From the NCBI RefSeq assembly GCF_000420425.1, contig NZ_ATUX01000005.1, positions 62,001 through 126,000 of the forward strand: 64,000 bases of DNA, in the 5' to 3' direction. The notes under the pieces are model-generated. The model was given only the letters and a program-made list of their open reading frames with translations, did not search any database and was not told the DNA's origin. Each line of letters opens with the position of its first letter. Within the stretch, counting starts at the first letter, position 1. A program made the translations under genes and the position numbers. This DNA comes from Schaalia vaccimaxillae DSM 15804 (lineage in GTDB: Bacteria; Actinomycetota; Actinomycetes; Actinomycetales; Actinomycetaceae). Shown here piece by piece: positions 7,650 to 16,741 of the stretch.

Positions 7650-9545
7650 GTGACGTCGAGTAGGAAACCCGCCAAACCGTCCCCGTTCGCTTTGTCGACC
7701 GGGACCTTGGCACCGACGCACCCGTTTTCTGGAAAAACCCGAATTCCAGGGTTGGATGGGCTTCGTGCCATCGCCACCTTGTTCGTTCTCGCATACCATT
7801 TGCTGCCCGATGTTATTGCGTCAGGCTTCGGTGGTGTCGACATGTTCTTCGTCTTGTCGGGTTTCCTCATTACGTCCCTGCTGCTTGATGAGAAAGCCTC
7901 AACGGGGCGGATCAATCTCAAGAAGTTCTGGGTGAGGCGTCTGCGCAGACTCGTGCCCGCTGTAGTGGTCACCTGCCTGGCTGCCACGGCGATGGCGCTG
8001 ATCGTTGGAGGCGACGCACTGGTGGCGCTTCCTCGTCAAGTCGCAGGAGCGTTGACAGCAACATACAACTGGGTAGAGATCGTTCACGGCTCCTCCTATT
8101 TTGAACACGCTTCGCCGCTGTTGTTGACGAATATGTGGTCGCTGGCGGTCGAGCAGCAGTTCTATGTGGTGTGGCCTCTAATCGTGTGGGGGCTTTTGGC
8201 TTTTCCACCGAGGTACCGCATCGTTTCGGCGGCGGTCCTGGGCGCTGGTTCGGTTGCGATTCATCTGCTCACGATGGGTGATGACTTATCGCGCGCCTAT
8301 ATGGGTACGGATTCCCACCTGTGGGGCCTGATGATTGGGGCGGGTATCGCCTTTTATGTTCCTGATGCGATGACCACCAAAGACCGGCGTGATAGCAATG
8401 CCGACCGCTGGGCAATCGCCGGAATTATTGGCCTTGCGATTGATTTGGCGACCATGGTGTTGCTCCCCGAAAAGTTCATGTACCCGTGGGGCATGATTGC
8501 GGTGTCCCTAGGTTCGGGGCTGGTTGTTCGCTCACTGATCCCTGATGTGTCCGTCCAGGGGCCCGCACGGGTCCTCGCCAAGATTCTCGATTTGAAGCCT
8601 TTGACGTGGTTGGGTGAGCGCTCCTACGGCATCTACCTGTGGCATTGGCCGCTGTGGGTGTTGACTTTCTATGCGGCTCCCATGCTGAATGTGTGGGCTG
8701 TTGCGGCCCTGGTTGTCCTGGCTTCCATTGGTATGGCGGCTCTGTCTTTCCGATTCATTGAGACACCGATTCGTCTGCAGGGCTGGAAGGAATGGTGCCG
8801 TCATCTTTGGCATCATTTCCTTGATCTAAAGGTCTATGGCAGAGCAGCCGTCGGCGTTGTCACCACGATTGTCCTGTTCTTTTCAGGATGGGCGATGGCG
8901 GTTTCGCCTCCGAAGTCCAGCGCCGCCCTCGCCGTTGAAGCCGGTCGAGAAAAGGCCAGGATCCAAGCTGAAGCCCAGGCTGCACAGTCAGCGGCCGAGG
9001 CAGCCGCCCGTGAGCAGGCTGCCCAATCTGCTGCGGCAACGACGACGCCGATGGTTGCGGGTACTGACGTGACGGTGATTGGTGACTCCATTACGGTTGC
9101 GGCGATGGCTGGCCTCGAGGAGGCCTACCCCGGAATCTACACTGATGGCGAGGTTTCCCGTTCAATCGAGGACGCGCCTACGATCATCCAGAGTTTGATC
9201 GACTCGGCTTCCTTGCGTCCCTACGTGGTGGTGTCGTTGGCAACGAACACTCTTGTCACGGCGGAGCAAATCCAGGCTTTGGTTGATCAGGTGGGCCCGG
9301 ATCGGCGGCTGATTTTGGTGACGGGTTTTGGTCCGGCTCGCACAACGTGGATTCCGCCTGCTAATGATGCCATTAGGAATGCGGCGAAGACCTTCGACAA
9401 TGTGTTTGTTGCTGACTGGGGGGAGCGCATCAGCCAACATCAGGACCTTTTGGCCGGCGATGCCGTTCACCCGGCGGATGAACAGGGTGTTGCCGTTTAT
9501 GTGGCGGCGTTGACGCAAGCTTTGAACGTCGCTTCGGTGAGCTGA
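7650..9545 (+). CDS. OafA/YrhL-type acyltransferase with C-terminal SGNH domain
   Basis: A 631-residue integral membrane protein. Residues about 30-400 form the acyltransferase-3 domain: LDGLRAIAT at the start, about ten membrane helices, and WSLAVEQQFYVVWP, typical of the family. An Ala/Glu-rich coiled-coil linker follows (about 425-470). A periplasm-side SGNH/GDSL-like domain completes it, with GDS at VIGDSITV and the C-terminal DxxH motif in AGDAVHP. Such fusions O-acetylate cell-surface glycans, and in some Gram-positives peptidoglycan. The substrate here is not known. GTG at 7650 is the start used; no strong ribosome binding site is visible. Confidence 0.9.
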   Translation: MTSSRKPAKPSPFALSTGTLAPTHPFSGKTRIPGLDGLRAIATLFVLAYHLLPDVIASGFGGVDMFFVLSGFLITSLLLDEKASTGRINLKKFWVRRLRRLVPAVVVTCLAATAMALIVGGDALVALPRQVAGALTATYNWVEIVHGSSYFEHASPLLLTNMWSLAVEQQFYVVWPLIVWGLLAFPPRYRIVSAAVLGAGSVAIHLLTMGDDLSRAYMGTDSHLWGLMIGAGIAFYVPDAMTTKDRRDSNADRWAIAGIIGLAIDLATMVLLPEKFMYPWGMIAVSLGSGLVVRSLIPDVSVQGPARVLAKILDLKPLTWLGERSYGIYLWHWPLWVLTFYAAPMLNVWAVAALVVLASIGMAALSFRFIETPIRLQGWKEWCRHLWHHFLDLKVYGRAAVGVVTTIVLFFSGWAMAVSPPKSSAALAVEAGREKARIQAEAQAAQSAAEAAAREQAAQSAAATTTPMVAGTDVTVIGDSITVAAMAGLEEAYPGIYTDGEVSRSIEDAPTIIQSLIDSASLRPYVVVSLATNTLVTAEQIQALVDQVGPDRRLILVTGFGPARTTWIPPANDAIRNAAKTFDNVFVADWGERISQHQDLLAGDAVHPADEQGVAVYVAALTQALNVASVS

Positions 9546-9549
9546 CGGC

Positions 9550-10350
9550 TTACGAATACCTGCGCACGATCTGTAGCACGTCGCCGGCGTAGGAGCGCCC
9601 GAATAGGTACGCGTGGATCATCATGATGTGGAGTTGGTGTAAAGTAACGCGTTCCCGCCAGCCGTCGGCTAGGGGAGACTCTTCGTTGTAGGCGGCGAGG
9701 ATCTGCTCAAGCATGGGGCATCCGAACACTGCAAGTGCCGCCAGGTCTTCTTCAGCGTGTCCGCCCTGAGCAGCTGGGTCAATGAGGACCACTCCTTTCG
9801 GGGTCCACATGACGTTGCCGCTCCACAGGTCGCCGTGGGTTCGTGCGGCTCCGACCTCACCCTCGTTGATGTGGGCGCGGACGAGGGCGGGCTGTGGATG
9901 GTCGAAGTCACCTGAGGCCAGTCGCTCGCAAAAATCGCGGATCAAAGCACGGTCTGATGTGGAAAAAGCCGGACAGTTGACATATGGCAGGATGCGTTCG
10001 CTGGCGTAGAAAGCTCCCCACGAGGACGGTTCCGACGTTCCGCGGGGCTGTGTGGGAAGAGTTAGCGGAGCTTGCCCTATCCAGCCGTCGCCGTGGTGTC
10101 CTGCTGGTGGCGCTCCAAGGTGGGAGGCTCCCGCAGCGTGGGTGTGGGCTAATGCTCGGCCAAAATCCTGCGCCGTCTGCGCGCTTGGATTGGTGCGTTC
10201 TAGGCGTGGTTCTTCCAGCCAGGTTCTGCCATGGTCGAGGACGGGCACGATAGCGGCGCCGTCGCTGCCAGCATCCGCCAGCCACGTGAGTCCCGCTACC
10301 TCGTAATTGATACGTAGGGGACGCGGATCGGTCTTGCGGAAGGTTTCCAC
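9550..10350 (-). CDS. Fructosamine kinase family protein
   Basis: A 266-residue aminoglycoside-phosphotransferase-fold kinase. The catalytic loop THGDLWSGNVMW and the Mg-binding segment VLIDPAAQGGHAEEDLA match the fructosamine/ketosamine-3-kinase family. That family phosphorylates glycated amines for deglycation repair. GTG at 10350 has GAGGAGG 6 bp upstream. It is convergent with the acyltransferase gene, ending 4 bp from it, and stands alone in its orientation. Confidence 0.88.
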   Translation of the reverse strand: METFRKTDPRPLRINYEVAGLTWLADAGSDGAAIVPVLDHGRTWLEEPRLERTNPSAQTAQDFGRALAHTHAAGASHLGAPPAGHHGDGWIGQAPLTLPTQPRGTSEPSSWGAFYASERILPYVNCPAFSTSDRALIRDFCERLASGDFDHPQPALVRAHINEGEVGAARTHGDLWSGNVMWTPKGVVLIDPAAQGGHAEEDLAALAVFGCPMLEQILAAYNEESPLADGWRERVTLHQLHIMMIHAYLFGRSYAGDVLQIVRRYS

Positions 10351-10519
10351 AGGCTGCCTCCTCTTCGCCAGATGAAAGAAAAATACTCGCTCGCGGCGGC
10401 CGTATCCACAGTGGCGCCTGGCCTGTTCTATCCCCAGCTTTCTTGCTTGATCTTCACTGCGTGCTCATGGGTATTTAACGTCGAAAGCGCCAATTGTTCG
10501 CAACCGGAAGGAAAGTAAG

Positions 10520-10831
10520 GTGTACGAGCCAAATTCTCATGCCATCTGTAATGGTCGCGTTGAGCTTGCCAACGCAATGGTTCTTGCCAGTTCTGTGAGC
10601 GATGAGCTTGCATCAACGAACTTCCCTCATTGGCACGGTGGAGCTGGTGATGGCGCCCGAGCTGAATTGCGGCGCGTGTGTGATGCCCTACAGGAAGCAC
10701 AAGGACAGATGGTTTACGCGCGGGCCCTGGCCAATGTTCAAGCTGACGCCGTAGAGGCGGCGCGCATGAACAACCCATTCTGGGAAACATCACAGATCCT
10801 CGAATTAACGGGGCTGGCCGACCTTGGATAG
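10520..10831 (+). CDS. WXG100-like small helical protein
   Basis: A 103-residue, all-helical, Ala-rich protein with no signal peptide or membrane segment. A Trp-X-Gly turn (HWHGGAG, about residues 37-43) lies between two predicted helices, the hallmark of ESX/WXG100 proteins exported by type VII secretion. GTG start at 10520 follows GGAAAG. The end overlaps the start of the downstream hydrolase by 8 bp, so the two are coupled. No C-terminal YxxxD/E export motif is seen. No ESX secretion machinery lies in this window, so export is inference. Confidence 0.7.
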   Translation: MYEPNSHAICNGRVELANAMVLASSVSDELASTNFPHWHGGAGDGARAELRRVCDALQEAQGQMVYARALANVQADAVEAARMNNPFWETSQILELTGLADLG

Positions 10832-12518
10832 ACCATCTCCCAGAGTCGTGGTCTCAAGTTCAACGACTCAAGTCGATACCGATGCCTTGGTGCAAGAAAC
10901 GTTGGCGCTGCGTCAACAACTTGGTCCGTTGATGCGCTGCCTCGCCGAACTCGATGCAGCCTACGAGCAATGCAACGCAATCTGGGGTAGCCCGTATCAA
11001 GACACAGCCAGGCTTTCGTTGACGATCAGCGCTGCCCGCACAGACCTTGCGGCGGTGCGCGCCCAGCTGGCTCAGCTTGCCGACAAGACGGCCTACAGTG
11101 CCGTCGTCTATGCCAGTGCCGAACACGACGCCGCCCACTTTGAGCAAGTCTGGCGTGCCGTCACCGACGAAGGATCCCACCCGTGGAACACGGGCTGGGG
11201 CACCGTCTACGACGCGCAATCCGCTATGACTGCGTTCAACCTGAAACCCAGCTGGCTCACGAACATTCTGATCCACCCTGGAATCGCAGGGATTTCACTA
11301 GTCGCATTCATCCTCAAAGACATCGAAGAATTCGTGAAAGGCACGGGGGACGGGTATGTGGGCCTGCGAGCCCAATACAACATCAATGCTTTATCTAAGC
11401 GTGTCGTTGACGGCGCAGCCCTCACGCCTGATTTATCGGGCTTAGAAGAGAGTAGCGACGCTGCGGTAGCTGCGGCGCTCGCGGCAGGATGGATTGGTGG
11501 ATTTGGGCAGTTACGGTCCGGCAGGACGCTAGGTGTCTATGTTTCCCACAGAGATTCGTCCTCGCCCTCGAGGAAACTATCGTTCCTGGCGAGTACAGGG
11601 AAAGAACGTCCTCAGGGCATTGTTTTAGGCGCAGACCCGTTCGGCCTGCTCACCTTTGTTTCGACCCTTGGGGTATTTTCGTCCAGGTCAGGGGTTCCAG
11701 CAGCACACGTCAGCCAGACGGCTCAGAGGCGTGCCCGTGGACGACTTGCGCCTGCCCAGGCACCAACCTCGTCCCCAACACCAACGCAGCCGTCACAACT
11801 CCTTGGTGAAATCGCCAAGGTTGGTGGAGATGAAAGTAATGGCCAGATTCGGATTCTTGAGCATTCGACTCCGGCAGTCGATGGGACGTCCACGAAGTCG
11901 TGGAGCGTGGTTATTCGGGGAACTCAGGTGTGGGCGCCGGGATCGTCGAACGTCCAAGACTTGGCGACGAACCTTCAAGCAGTGGCCCGTCAGCCTTCAG
12001 ATCAGTCAGCTGCGGTGTTAGAAGCGATGAGACTTGCAGGGATCGAAAAAGGCGAGCCTGTGGAGTTTGTTGGCCATTCTCAAGGGGGCATCATCGCCGC
12101 TCAGCTGGCCGCAGATGAGGCAGTTAACGACCACTATTCGGTGGCCTCGGTATTGACGGCTGCGTCTCCGACAGCAGGATTTACCCCCAGCCCAGGAGTC
12201 AAAGTGTTGTCTTTGGAGAATACTCGCGACATTGTTCCGGCGTTGGATGGTGCGGCCAACCAGACAGTCCCCGGTATCACCACCGTGTCTTTTGACGGTG
12301 ACGGGTTGGCGGACGGCAGGTCGTCGGTTCCGTCGGCCCACAGCCTGGATGTGTACCTCTCTCTCATGTCCCAAATCGAAGGGGACGAAGACGCCGGTGC
12401 CGGTCTTGATGAGGTTCACGCCTGGCAGCGCAGCCGCAGCTTTATGTTGGGATTAAACGAATCAACGACCACCACGGCGCATATCTTCGACACGCATCGG
12501 GTGACTGAGTCGGGATAA
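10824..12518 (+). CDS. Alpha/beta-hydrolase (lipase-like) with N-terminal helical domain
   Basis: A 564-residue protein. Residues about 10-130 are helical, with a Trp-Gly turn (IWGSPYQ), and resemble a second ESX-like helical pair. A hydrophobic Ala/Gly-rich middle follows. The C-terminal hydrolase domain carries nucleophile elbow GHSQGG (about residue 416), an Asp in NTRDIVPALDG and a His near SVPSAHSLDVY as a plausible triad. The start is TTG 10824 overlapping the previous stop; GTG 10848 is an alternative. It has the same architecture as the broken gene at 3574-5327 and resembles the DUF1023 system at 16738-18721. Likely a secreted or surface esterase; substrate unknown. Confidence 0.78.
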   Translation: MDRPSPRVVVSSSTTQVDTDALVQETLALRQQLGPLMRCLAELDAAYEQCNAIWGSPYQDTARLSLTISAARTDLAAVRAQLAQLADKTAYSAVVYASAEHDAAHFEQVWRAVTDEGSHPWNTGWGTVYDAQSAMTAFNLKPSWLTNILIHPGIAGISLVAFILKDIEEFVKGTGDGYVGLRAQYNINALSKRVVDGAALTPDLSGLEESSDAAVAAALAAGWIGGFGQLRSGRTLGVYVSHRDSSSPSRKLSFLASTGKERPQGIVLGADPFGLLTFVSTLGVFSSRSGVPAAHVSQTAQRRARGRLAPAQAPTSSPTPTQPSQLLGEIAKVGGDESNGQIRILEHSTPAVDGTSTKSWSVVIRGTQVWAPGSSNVQDLATNLQAVARQPSDQSAAVLEAMRLAGIEKGEPVEFVGHSQGGIIAAQLAADEAVNDHYSVASVLTAASPTAGFTPSPGVKVLSLENTRDIVPALDGAANQTVPGITTVSFDGDGLADGRSSVPSAHSLDVYLSLMSQIEGDEDAGAGLDEVHAWQRSRSFMLGLNESTTTTAHIFDTHRVTESG

Positions 12519-12610
12519 GTGCCTAATCGGCGTGTGCTCTCAAGACCTTTGAGGGCGAGGTGGTGGTCACGAGGTCGCGTTGGTGGCGCAGCGGTGCTAC
12601 CGTGACGGAC

Positions 12611-12682
12611 GTGACACGGGGTGCCACCGGCTGAGAACACACCCGTTGAACCTGTCCAGTTAAGACTGACGAAGGGATGTCG
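12611..12682 (+). promoter_or_regulatory. TPP riboswitch (THI element)
   Basis: Conserved elements appear in order: ACGGGGTGCC, GGCTGAGA, ACCCGTTGAACCTG, and GACGAAGGGA just before the thiM start. The closeness of the last element to the ATG suggests control of translation initiation by sequestering the ribosome binding site when thiamine pyrophosphate is bound. Confidence 0.95.
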
Positions 12683-12683
12683 C

Positions 12684-13487
12684 ATGCTCAATCACGCGAC
12701 CGCTGCAACCGTACTCGACGCCGTTCGCGGCTCTACTCCACTGGTTTCGTGCATTACGAATACCGTGGTCCAAAACTTCACCGCTAACGCTCTGCTGGCA
12801 GTGGGTGCAGCCCCCGCAATGGTTGACATTGTGGGCGAGGCCGGCCCCTTTGCCACTGTTGCCTCGGGCCTTCTGATCAACTTGGGAACTCCCAATCCTG
12901 AGCAGCGTGAGGCCGCGGTCGAAGCCGCCCAAGCTGCCACAGAAGCGGGTACTCCGTGGGTTCTTGATCCGGTCGCTATTGGAGCACTGACCCACCGCAC
13001 CGCTTTGGCGAACGTGTTGGCAGACATGAGGCCCGCAGCCGTGCGCGGTAACGCCTCCGAAATCATTGCCCTCGCGGGTGAGGGCGGGGGCGGGCGTGGG
13101 GTTGAGTCCGCAGACGAGGTCGACTCTGCTCTTGAGGCTGCTCGATCTATCGCTGAGCGCTTCGGTTCGGTCGTGGCCATTTCCGGGGCGACCGATGCGA
13201 TTATCTCGACCGAGGGAATCATCCGAGTGGGTGGTGGGTCTGAAATGTTGACCCGAGTTACCGGCGGCGGGTGCACTTTGGGCGCCATGATTGCCGCATT
13301 CATTGCGGCGGGACGCAGCGTCGGTGTGAGCGACTTCGAATCGGTGGCTGCCTGTCACACCGTCTACTCTGCTGCCGCAGAAATTGCTGTCGAGGGCGCC
13401 GCTGGTCCGGGTTCTTTTGCTGCGCGTTTCCTGGATGCGCTCTACACGGTGAGCGGTGCAGACCTGGATCGGATTCCCTTGTCATGA
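12684..13487 (+). CDS. thiM: Hydroxyethylthiazole kinase
   Basis: Phosphorylates 4-methyl-5-(2-hydroxyethyl)thiazole, salvaging the thiazole half of thiamine. The protein is 267 residues, the usual length. Family motifs: [33 protein letters not shown] and the GGGCTLGA anion-hole segment containing the catalytic Cys. ATG at 12684 follows the riboswitch element AAGGGA; the longer frame through the riboswitch is rejected. First gene of the thiM-thiE-thiD-tenA operon, overlapping thiE by 4 bp. Confidence 0.96.
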   Translation: MLNHATAATVLDAVRGSTPLVSCITNTVVQNFTANALLAVGAAPAMVDIVGEAGPFATVASGLLINLGTPNPEQREAAVEAAQAATEAGTPWVLDPVAIGALTHRTALANVLADMRPAAVRGNASEIIALAGEGGGGRGVESADEVDSALEAARSIAERFGSVVAISGATDAIISTEGIIRVGGGSEMLTRVTGGGCTLGAMIAAFIAAGRSVGVSDFESVAACHTVYSAAAEIAVEGAAGPGSFAARFLDALYTVSGADLDRIPLS

Positions 13488-14161
13488 GCGTTGGAACATC
13501 CACTAGGCCAGCCCCTGATCTGACTTGCTATCTGGTCACCGACGAGGCCCTGTGTGCCAGCGTGGGGCGCAGCGTTTTAGACACGGTGAAAGCTGCCGTC
13601 GAGGGCGGAGTCACCTGTGTGCAATTGCGCGCCAAGGACGCTAATGGCGGGCCTTTCTTAGAAGATGTCCTGGAAGTGGCCGAAGCTGTCGGACACCAGG
13701 TTCCCATCATCGTCAATGACCGTGTCGATGTGTTCTTGGCTGCTCGCGCTTTGGGAGCCAAGGTTGCAGGAGTCCACGTTGGGCAGGCTGACCTGCCGGC
13801 TAGCGTGGTGCGCCGACTCATTGGCGACGACGCATACCTTGGGCTGTCCGTGGGCACTGCCGAGGAAGCCCGCATTGCTGCCGAGGAAGGCTCCGCCGAC
13901 CATGTTGGGTTGTCGGTACTGCGCTCGACCTCGACAAAAACAGACACCCCGGATGTGCTCGGGTATGAGGGTTGCGCCGAACTTGCTGACCTGGTCAACA
14001 TGCCGTCGTGCGCGATAGGCGGGGTCACCGTGGCTGATACGGGTGCTCTGGTGCAGGCCGGGGTCGATGGCTCTGCCATTGTGTCCGCGATCTGCTGCGC
14101 GCCCGACCCGGGGGCTGCTTGCGCCGAAGTTGTTGCCGCATGGAAGGAAGCCCGTCAATGA
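13484..14161 (+). CDS. thiE: Thiamine-phosphate synthase
   Basis: Joins HMP-pyrophosphate and thiazole phosphate to give thiamine monophosphate. A 225-residue TIM-barrel protein with [51 protein letters not shown] and CAIGGVT as recognisable family segments. In most ThiE proteins the segment after VG reads G(P)IFPT. Here it reads LSVLRST, a variation near the substrate phosphate site. ATG at 13484 overlaps the thiM stop (ATGA). Confidence 0.94.
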   Translation: MSVGTSTRPAPDLTCYLVTDEALCASVGRSVLDTVKAAVEGGVTCVQLRAKDANGGPFLEDVLEVAEAVGHQVPIIVNDRVDVFLAARALGAKVAGVHVGQADLPASVVRRLIGDDAYLGLSVGTAEEARIAAEEGSADHVGLSVLRSTSTKTDTPDVLGYEGCAELADLVNMPSCAIGGVTVADTGALVQAGVDGSAIVSAICCAPDPGAACAEVVAAWKEARQ

Positions 14162-14961
14162 CAGGAGCCGTAAAAACACTGACCATTGCCGGTTCTGACC
14201 CCAGCGGTGGTGCCGGAATCCAAGCTGACATGAAAGCCATGAGTGCCAACGGAGCGTATGCGATGAGCGTCATCACCGCTCTGACTGCTCAGTCCACGCG
14301 GGGTGTGGCAGGGGTTCACGCGGTTCCCGTCGACTTTGTGCGCCTCCAACTCGATACGCTGCTGGCAGATATCACCCCGGATGCGACGAAGATTGGCATG
14401 CTGGCCACCAGCGAACTGGCCGACCTCGTCGGCGAGTATTTGCCCAAGCTATCCAACACGGTGCTTGATCCCGTCATGATCGCTACGTCAGGCGACAGGC
14501 TCCTGGACGAGGACGCGATCGCCGCAGTGATGCAGTTATGTACCCAGGCTGACATCATTACTCCCAACCTGCCCGAAGCTGCGGCTCTGCTTGGCTGCGA
14601 CCCCGCGACTTGCGTTGACGAGCTGGTTGCCCAGGCGCAGGCACTGCACGCACAGGGGGTGCGGCGTGCCCTCGTCAAAGGCGGACACCTGGATGCTGAT
14701 GCGACTGACGTTTACATTGACGACGATGGGCCGGTGCTGTTGACCGGCAGGCGCATTGACACGGAAAACACGCACGGTACGGGGTGTTCCTTGTCGTCAG
14801 CGATTGCGGCGCTTCGGCCCCAATCGTCCTCATGGTTAGAGGCTGTGCGGGGAGCGAAAGCCTTCTTGACTGAGGCTATTGCCCATGCCGACACCCTCCA
14901 CGTTGGGCGCGGTCATGGGCCTGTCCATCATTTTCACGCACTGTGGCAAAAGGAGGCCTGA
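14158..14961 (+). CDS. thiD: Hydroxymethylpyrimidine/phosphomethylpyrimidine kinase
   Basis: Phosphorylates HMP and HMP-phosphate in turn, supplying the pyrimidine for ThiE. A 267-residue ribokinase-fold protein: N-terminal TIAGSDPSGGAGIQADMK, DPVMIATSGDRLL, TPNLPEA, VKGGH, and the C-terminal catalytic ENTHGTGCSLSSAIAA. ATG 14158 overlaps the thiE stop by 4 bp. The downstream tenA starts immediately after, so all four genes form one unit. Confidence 0.96.
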   Translation: MTGAVKTLTIAGSDPSGGAGIQADMKAMSANGAYAMSVITALTAQSTRGVAGVHAVPVDFVRLQLDTLLADITPDATKIGMLATSELADLVGEYLPKLSNTVLDPVMIATSGDRLLDEDAIAAVMQLCTQADIITPNLPEAAALLGCDPATCVDELVAQAQALHAQGVRRALVKGGHLDADATDVYIDDDGPVLLTGRRIDTENTHGTGCSLSSAIAALRPQSSSWLEAVRGAKAFLTEAIAHADTLHVGRGHGPVHHFHALWQKEA

Positions 14962-14962
14962 C

Positions 14963-15607
14963 ATGACTTTCAGCGAAGAACTCTGGGCCAGAATTGCGCC
15001 CATTCGCAACGCTATTGATGACTTGCCCTTCGTTAAAGGTTTGGGCGATGGCACCTTGGAGCGAGACAAGTTCGACTACTACATGGTCCAAGATGCTCTC
15101 TACCTGGGGGTGTATGGGCGAGCTTTGGCCGGACTGGCTTTGATGACGGACGATCCGGATGACATGGTGTTTTGGGCGGATTGTGCGAAGAACTCAATCC
15201 TTGTTGAAAGGCAGTTGCACGCTTCCCACATTGACGTCATGGAAGCGGCGACTCCGTCTCCTGCTTGCTTGGCGTACACGAGCTATCTACTGGCGTCACA
15301 AACTAGCGACTATGCGGTGGCGGCCGCGGCGATTTTGCCGTGCTTCTGGATTTACCAGGATGTGGGTGACGCGCTTTTGGAGGCAGCAGGTGACTTGGAT
15401 GGACATGAATATGGGGACTGGATTGGCACCTACGCGGATCCGGTGTTCGCTGAGCAGACTCAGCGTGTGTGTTCCATCATCGACCGTCTAGCTGACGAGG
15501 GCAGGCCTCAGCTGCGTGAGCGCATGGCTCAAGCCTTTGAGCAGGCGTCACGCTATGAGTGGATGTTCTGGGACGCAGCGTGGCGAAAGGAAACGTGGCC
15601 CGTCTGA
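14963..15607 (+). CDS. tenA: TenA-family aminopyrimidine aminohydrolase
   Basis: TenA hydrolyses 4-amino-5-aminomethyl-2-methylpyrimidine from degraded thiamine to HMP, feeding ThiD. A 214-residue all-helical protein with FVKGLGDGTLERDKFDYYMVQD near the N-terminus, the catalytic-Cys segment LPCFWIYQDVG and a C-terminal YEWMFWDAAW. ATG 14963 sits one base after the thiD stop. With thiM, thiE and thiD under the riboswitch this makes a salvage operon; no thiC or thiG is present in the window. Confidence 0.94.
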   Translation: MTFSEELWARIAPIRNAIDDLPFVKGLGDGTLERDKFDYYMVQDALYLGVYGRALAGLALMTDDPDDMVFWADCAKNSILVERQLHASHIDVMEAATPSPACLAYTSYLLASQTSDYAVAAAAILPCFWIYQDVGDALLEAAGDLDGHEYGDWIGTYADPVFAEQTQRVCSIIDRLADEGRPQLRERMAQAFEQASRYEWMFWDAAWRKETWPV

Positions 15608-15611
15608 CGGT

Positions 15612-16001
15612 TCAGCTGTTCTGACGTTTCTTGGGAGCGATGGCTGCTGAAACAAGAGCCGCGATGACAGCAGTGATGAGGCCGCCCAAAATGCAAGACC
15701 AGAAGCCGCCGGTCTGGAAAGGGAAGCCGAGTTGGACTGAGAACCAACCGGTGAGCATGAACATCAGCGCGTTGGTCACGATTGCGAACAGCCCGAAGGT
15801 CAGGATGTACAGGGTAAAAGTTAGCGTCTTGACGATCGGTTTGATCAGCGAGTTCACCACTGTGAAGATCAGGGCGATGATTGCCAGGGTCAAGATGGTG
15901 GTGCCTATATCGGTGCCCTCAGGAATTGAGATTGAGGGGACGAGTAGTGCGGCTACCCACAGTCCCGACATCGTGGCGACGAGTCGTGCAATGAAGTCCA
16001 T
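15612..16001 (-). CDS. Phage_holin_4_2 / YvlD-family membrane protein
   Basis: A 129-residue protein with four predicted membrane helices. The NSLIKPIVKTLTFTLYILTF-type segment is typical of this family, which despite its Pfam name is a common chromosomal bacterial membrane protein of unknown role. A basic tail (APKKRQNS) ends it. It is convergent with tenA, 4 bp apart. There is no phage context. Confidence 0.85.
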   Translation of the reverse strand: MDFIARLVATMSGLWVAALLVPSISIPEGTDIGTTILTLAIIALIFTVVNSLIKPIVKTLTFTLYILTFGLFAIVTNALMFMLTGWFSVQLGFPFQTGGFWSCILGGLITAVIAALVSAAIAPKKRQNS

Positions 16002-16120
16002 ACCGTCATTGTCGTCTCTGATGCTTGGAATCGCCTGCCCAGACCTCAGGGCTTGGGGTTTGAACTGTCACACCACCGGTGATGCCTGCGTGGGGACCTG
16101 CGCCATTAGTCTGCGTGTTT

Positions 16121-16741
16121 TCACTGTTGGCCTGACTGGCCTGATTGGGTGGGCTGGGGGTTGTTGAGTGTGATGCCTCGGTTTTCGAGTTCGGTGATGA
16201 TGTTGCGGCCTGGGATGAATTGGTCGGGTTGGGTGGTGGACCCGTCAGTAGGCCGACAACCAGAGGAGTATCTGACAAAGAGTATGTTTTGGTCTTTGAT
16301 GAAGTCTGCTGAGACGTCGCCGCTTGATTCGGTTGCGTACCAGACCATGTAGGACGACTGGTTGTCTGTTGTTCCGTAGACAGGGGTGATCAGGCCTGCT
16401 GGTTTGAGGTAGGTCTTGGATAGTTCATCGACGATGTTCGGATCTACGTAGCGGAACTTGAAACGTGGGCCTTCGATGCGCCAGCCTTCGCAGTCGAGGC
16501 TGTGCATGTATCTGTCGCCTTTGTATTGTGCGGTGTTGTCTGCGTGTTGGGCGATGGCTGTGATGAAGTTGATGATGGCTGGTTCTGTGGTGCGCTGGTA
16601 TTCCTCAATGGTGGGGCGTTCTTCGACCGGGATGTCACCGTCCCAAAAAATCTGCTCGAAGGGGTCTTGGCGCGAACAGGCACTAATGCCAAGCGCTAGA
16701 AGTCCTACAGTGATAAACACTAGTATTTGTCGAACCGTCAC
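16121..16741 (-). CDS. Putative lipoprotein
   Basis: A 206-residue protein with a hydrophobic N-terminal segment and a lipobox (LGISAC, Cys about residue 22), so probably lipid-anchored outside the membrane. The rest is soluble, ending in a Gln/Ser-rich tail. No family recognised. Its ATG overlaps the stop of the upstream DUF1023 hydrolase gene by 4 bp, so it belongs to the same unit (18721 to 16121). Confidence 0.8.
   Translation of the reverse strand: MTVRQILVFITVGLLALGISACSRQDPFEQIFWDGDIPVEERPTIEEYQRTTEPAIINFITAIAQHADNTAQYKGDRYMHSLDCEGWRIEGPRFKFRYVDPNIVDELSKTYLKPAGLITPVYGTTDNQSSYMVWYATESSGDVSADFIKDQNILFVRYSSGCRPTDGSTTQPDQFIPGRNIITELENRGITLNNPQPTQSGQSGQQ

Noticed and set aside
15612-16001. 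Prophage holin
   Set aside because: The family name Phage_holin_4_2 is misleading. The protein is a common chromosomal membrane protein and no phage genes surround it.
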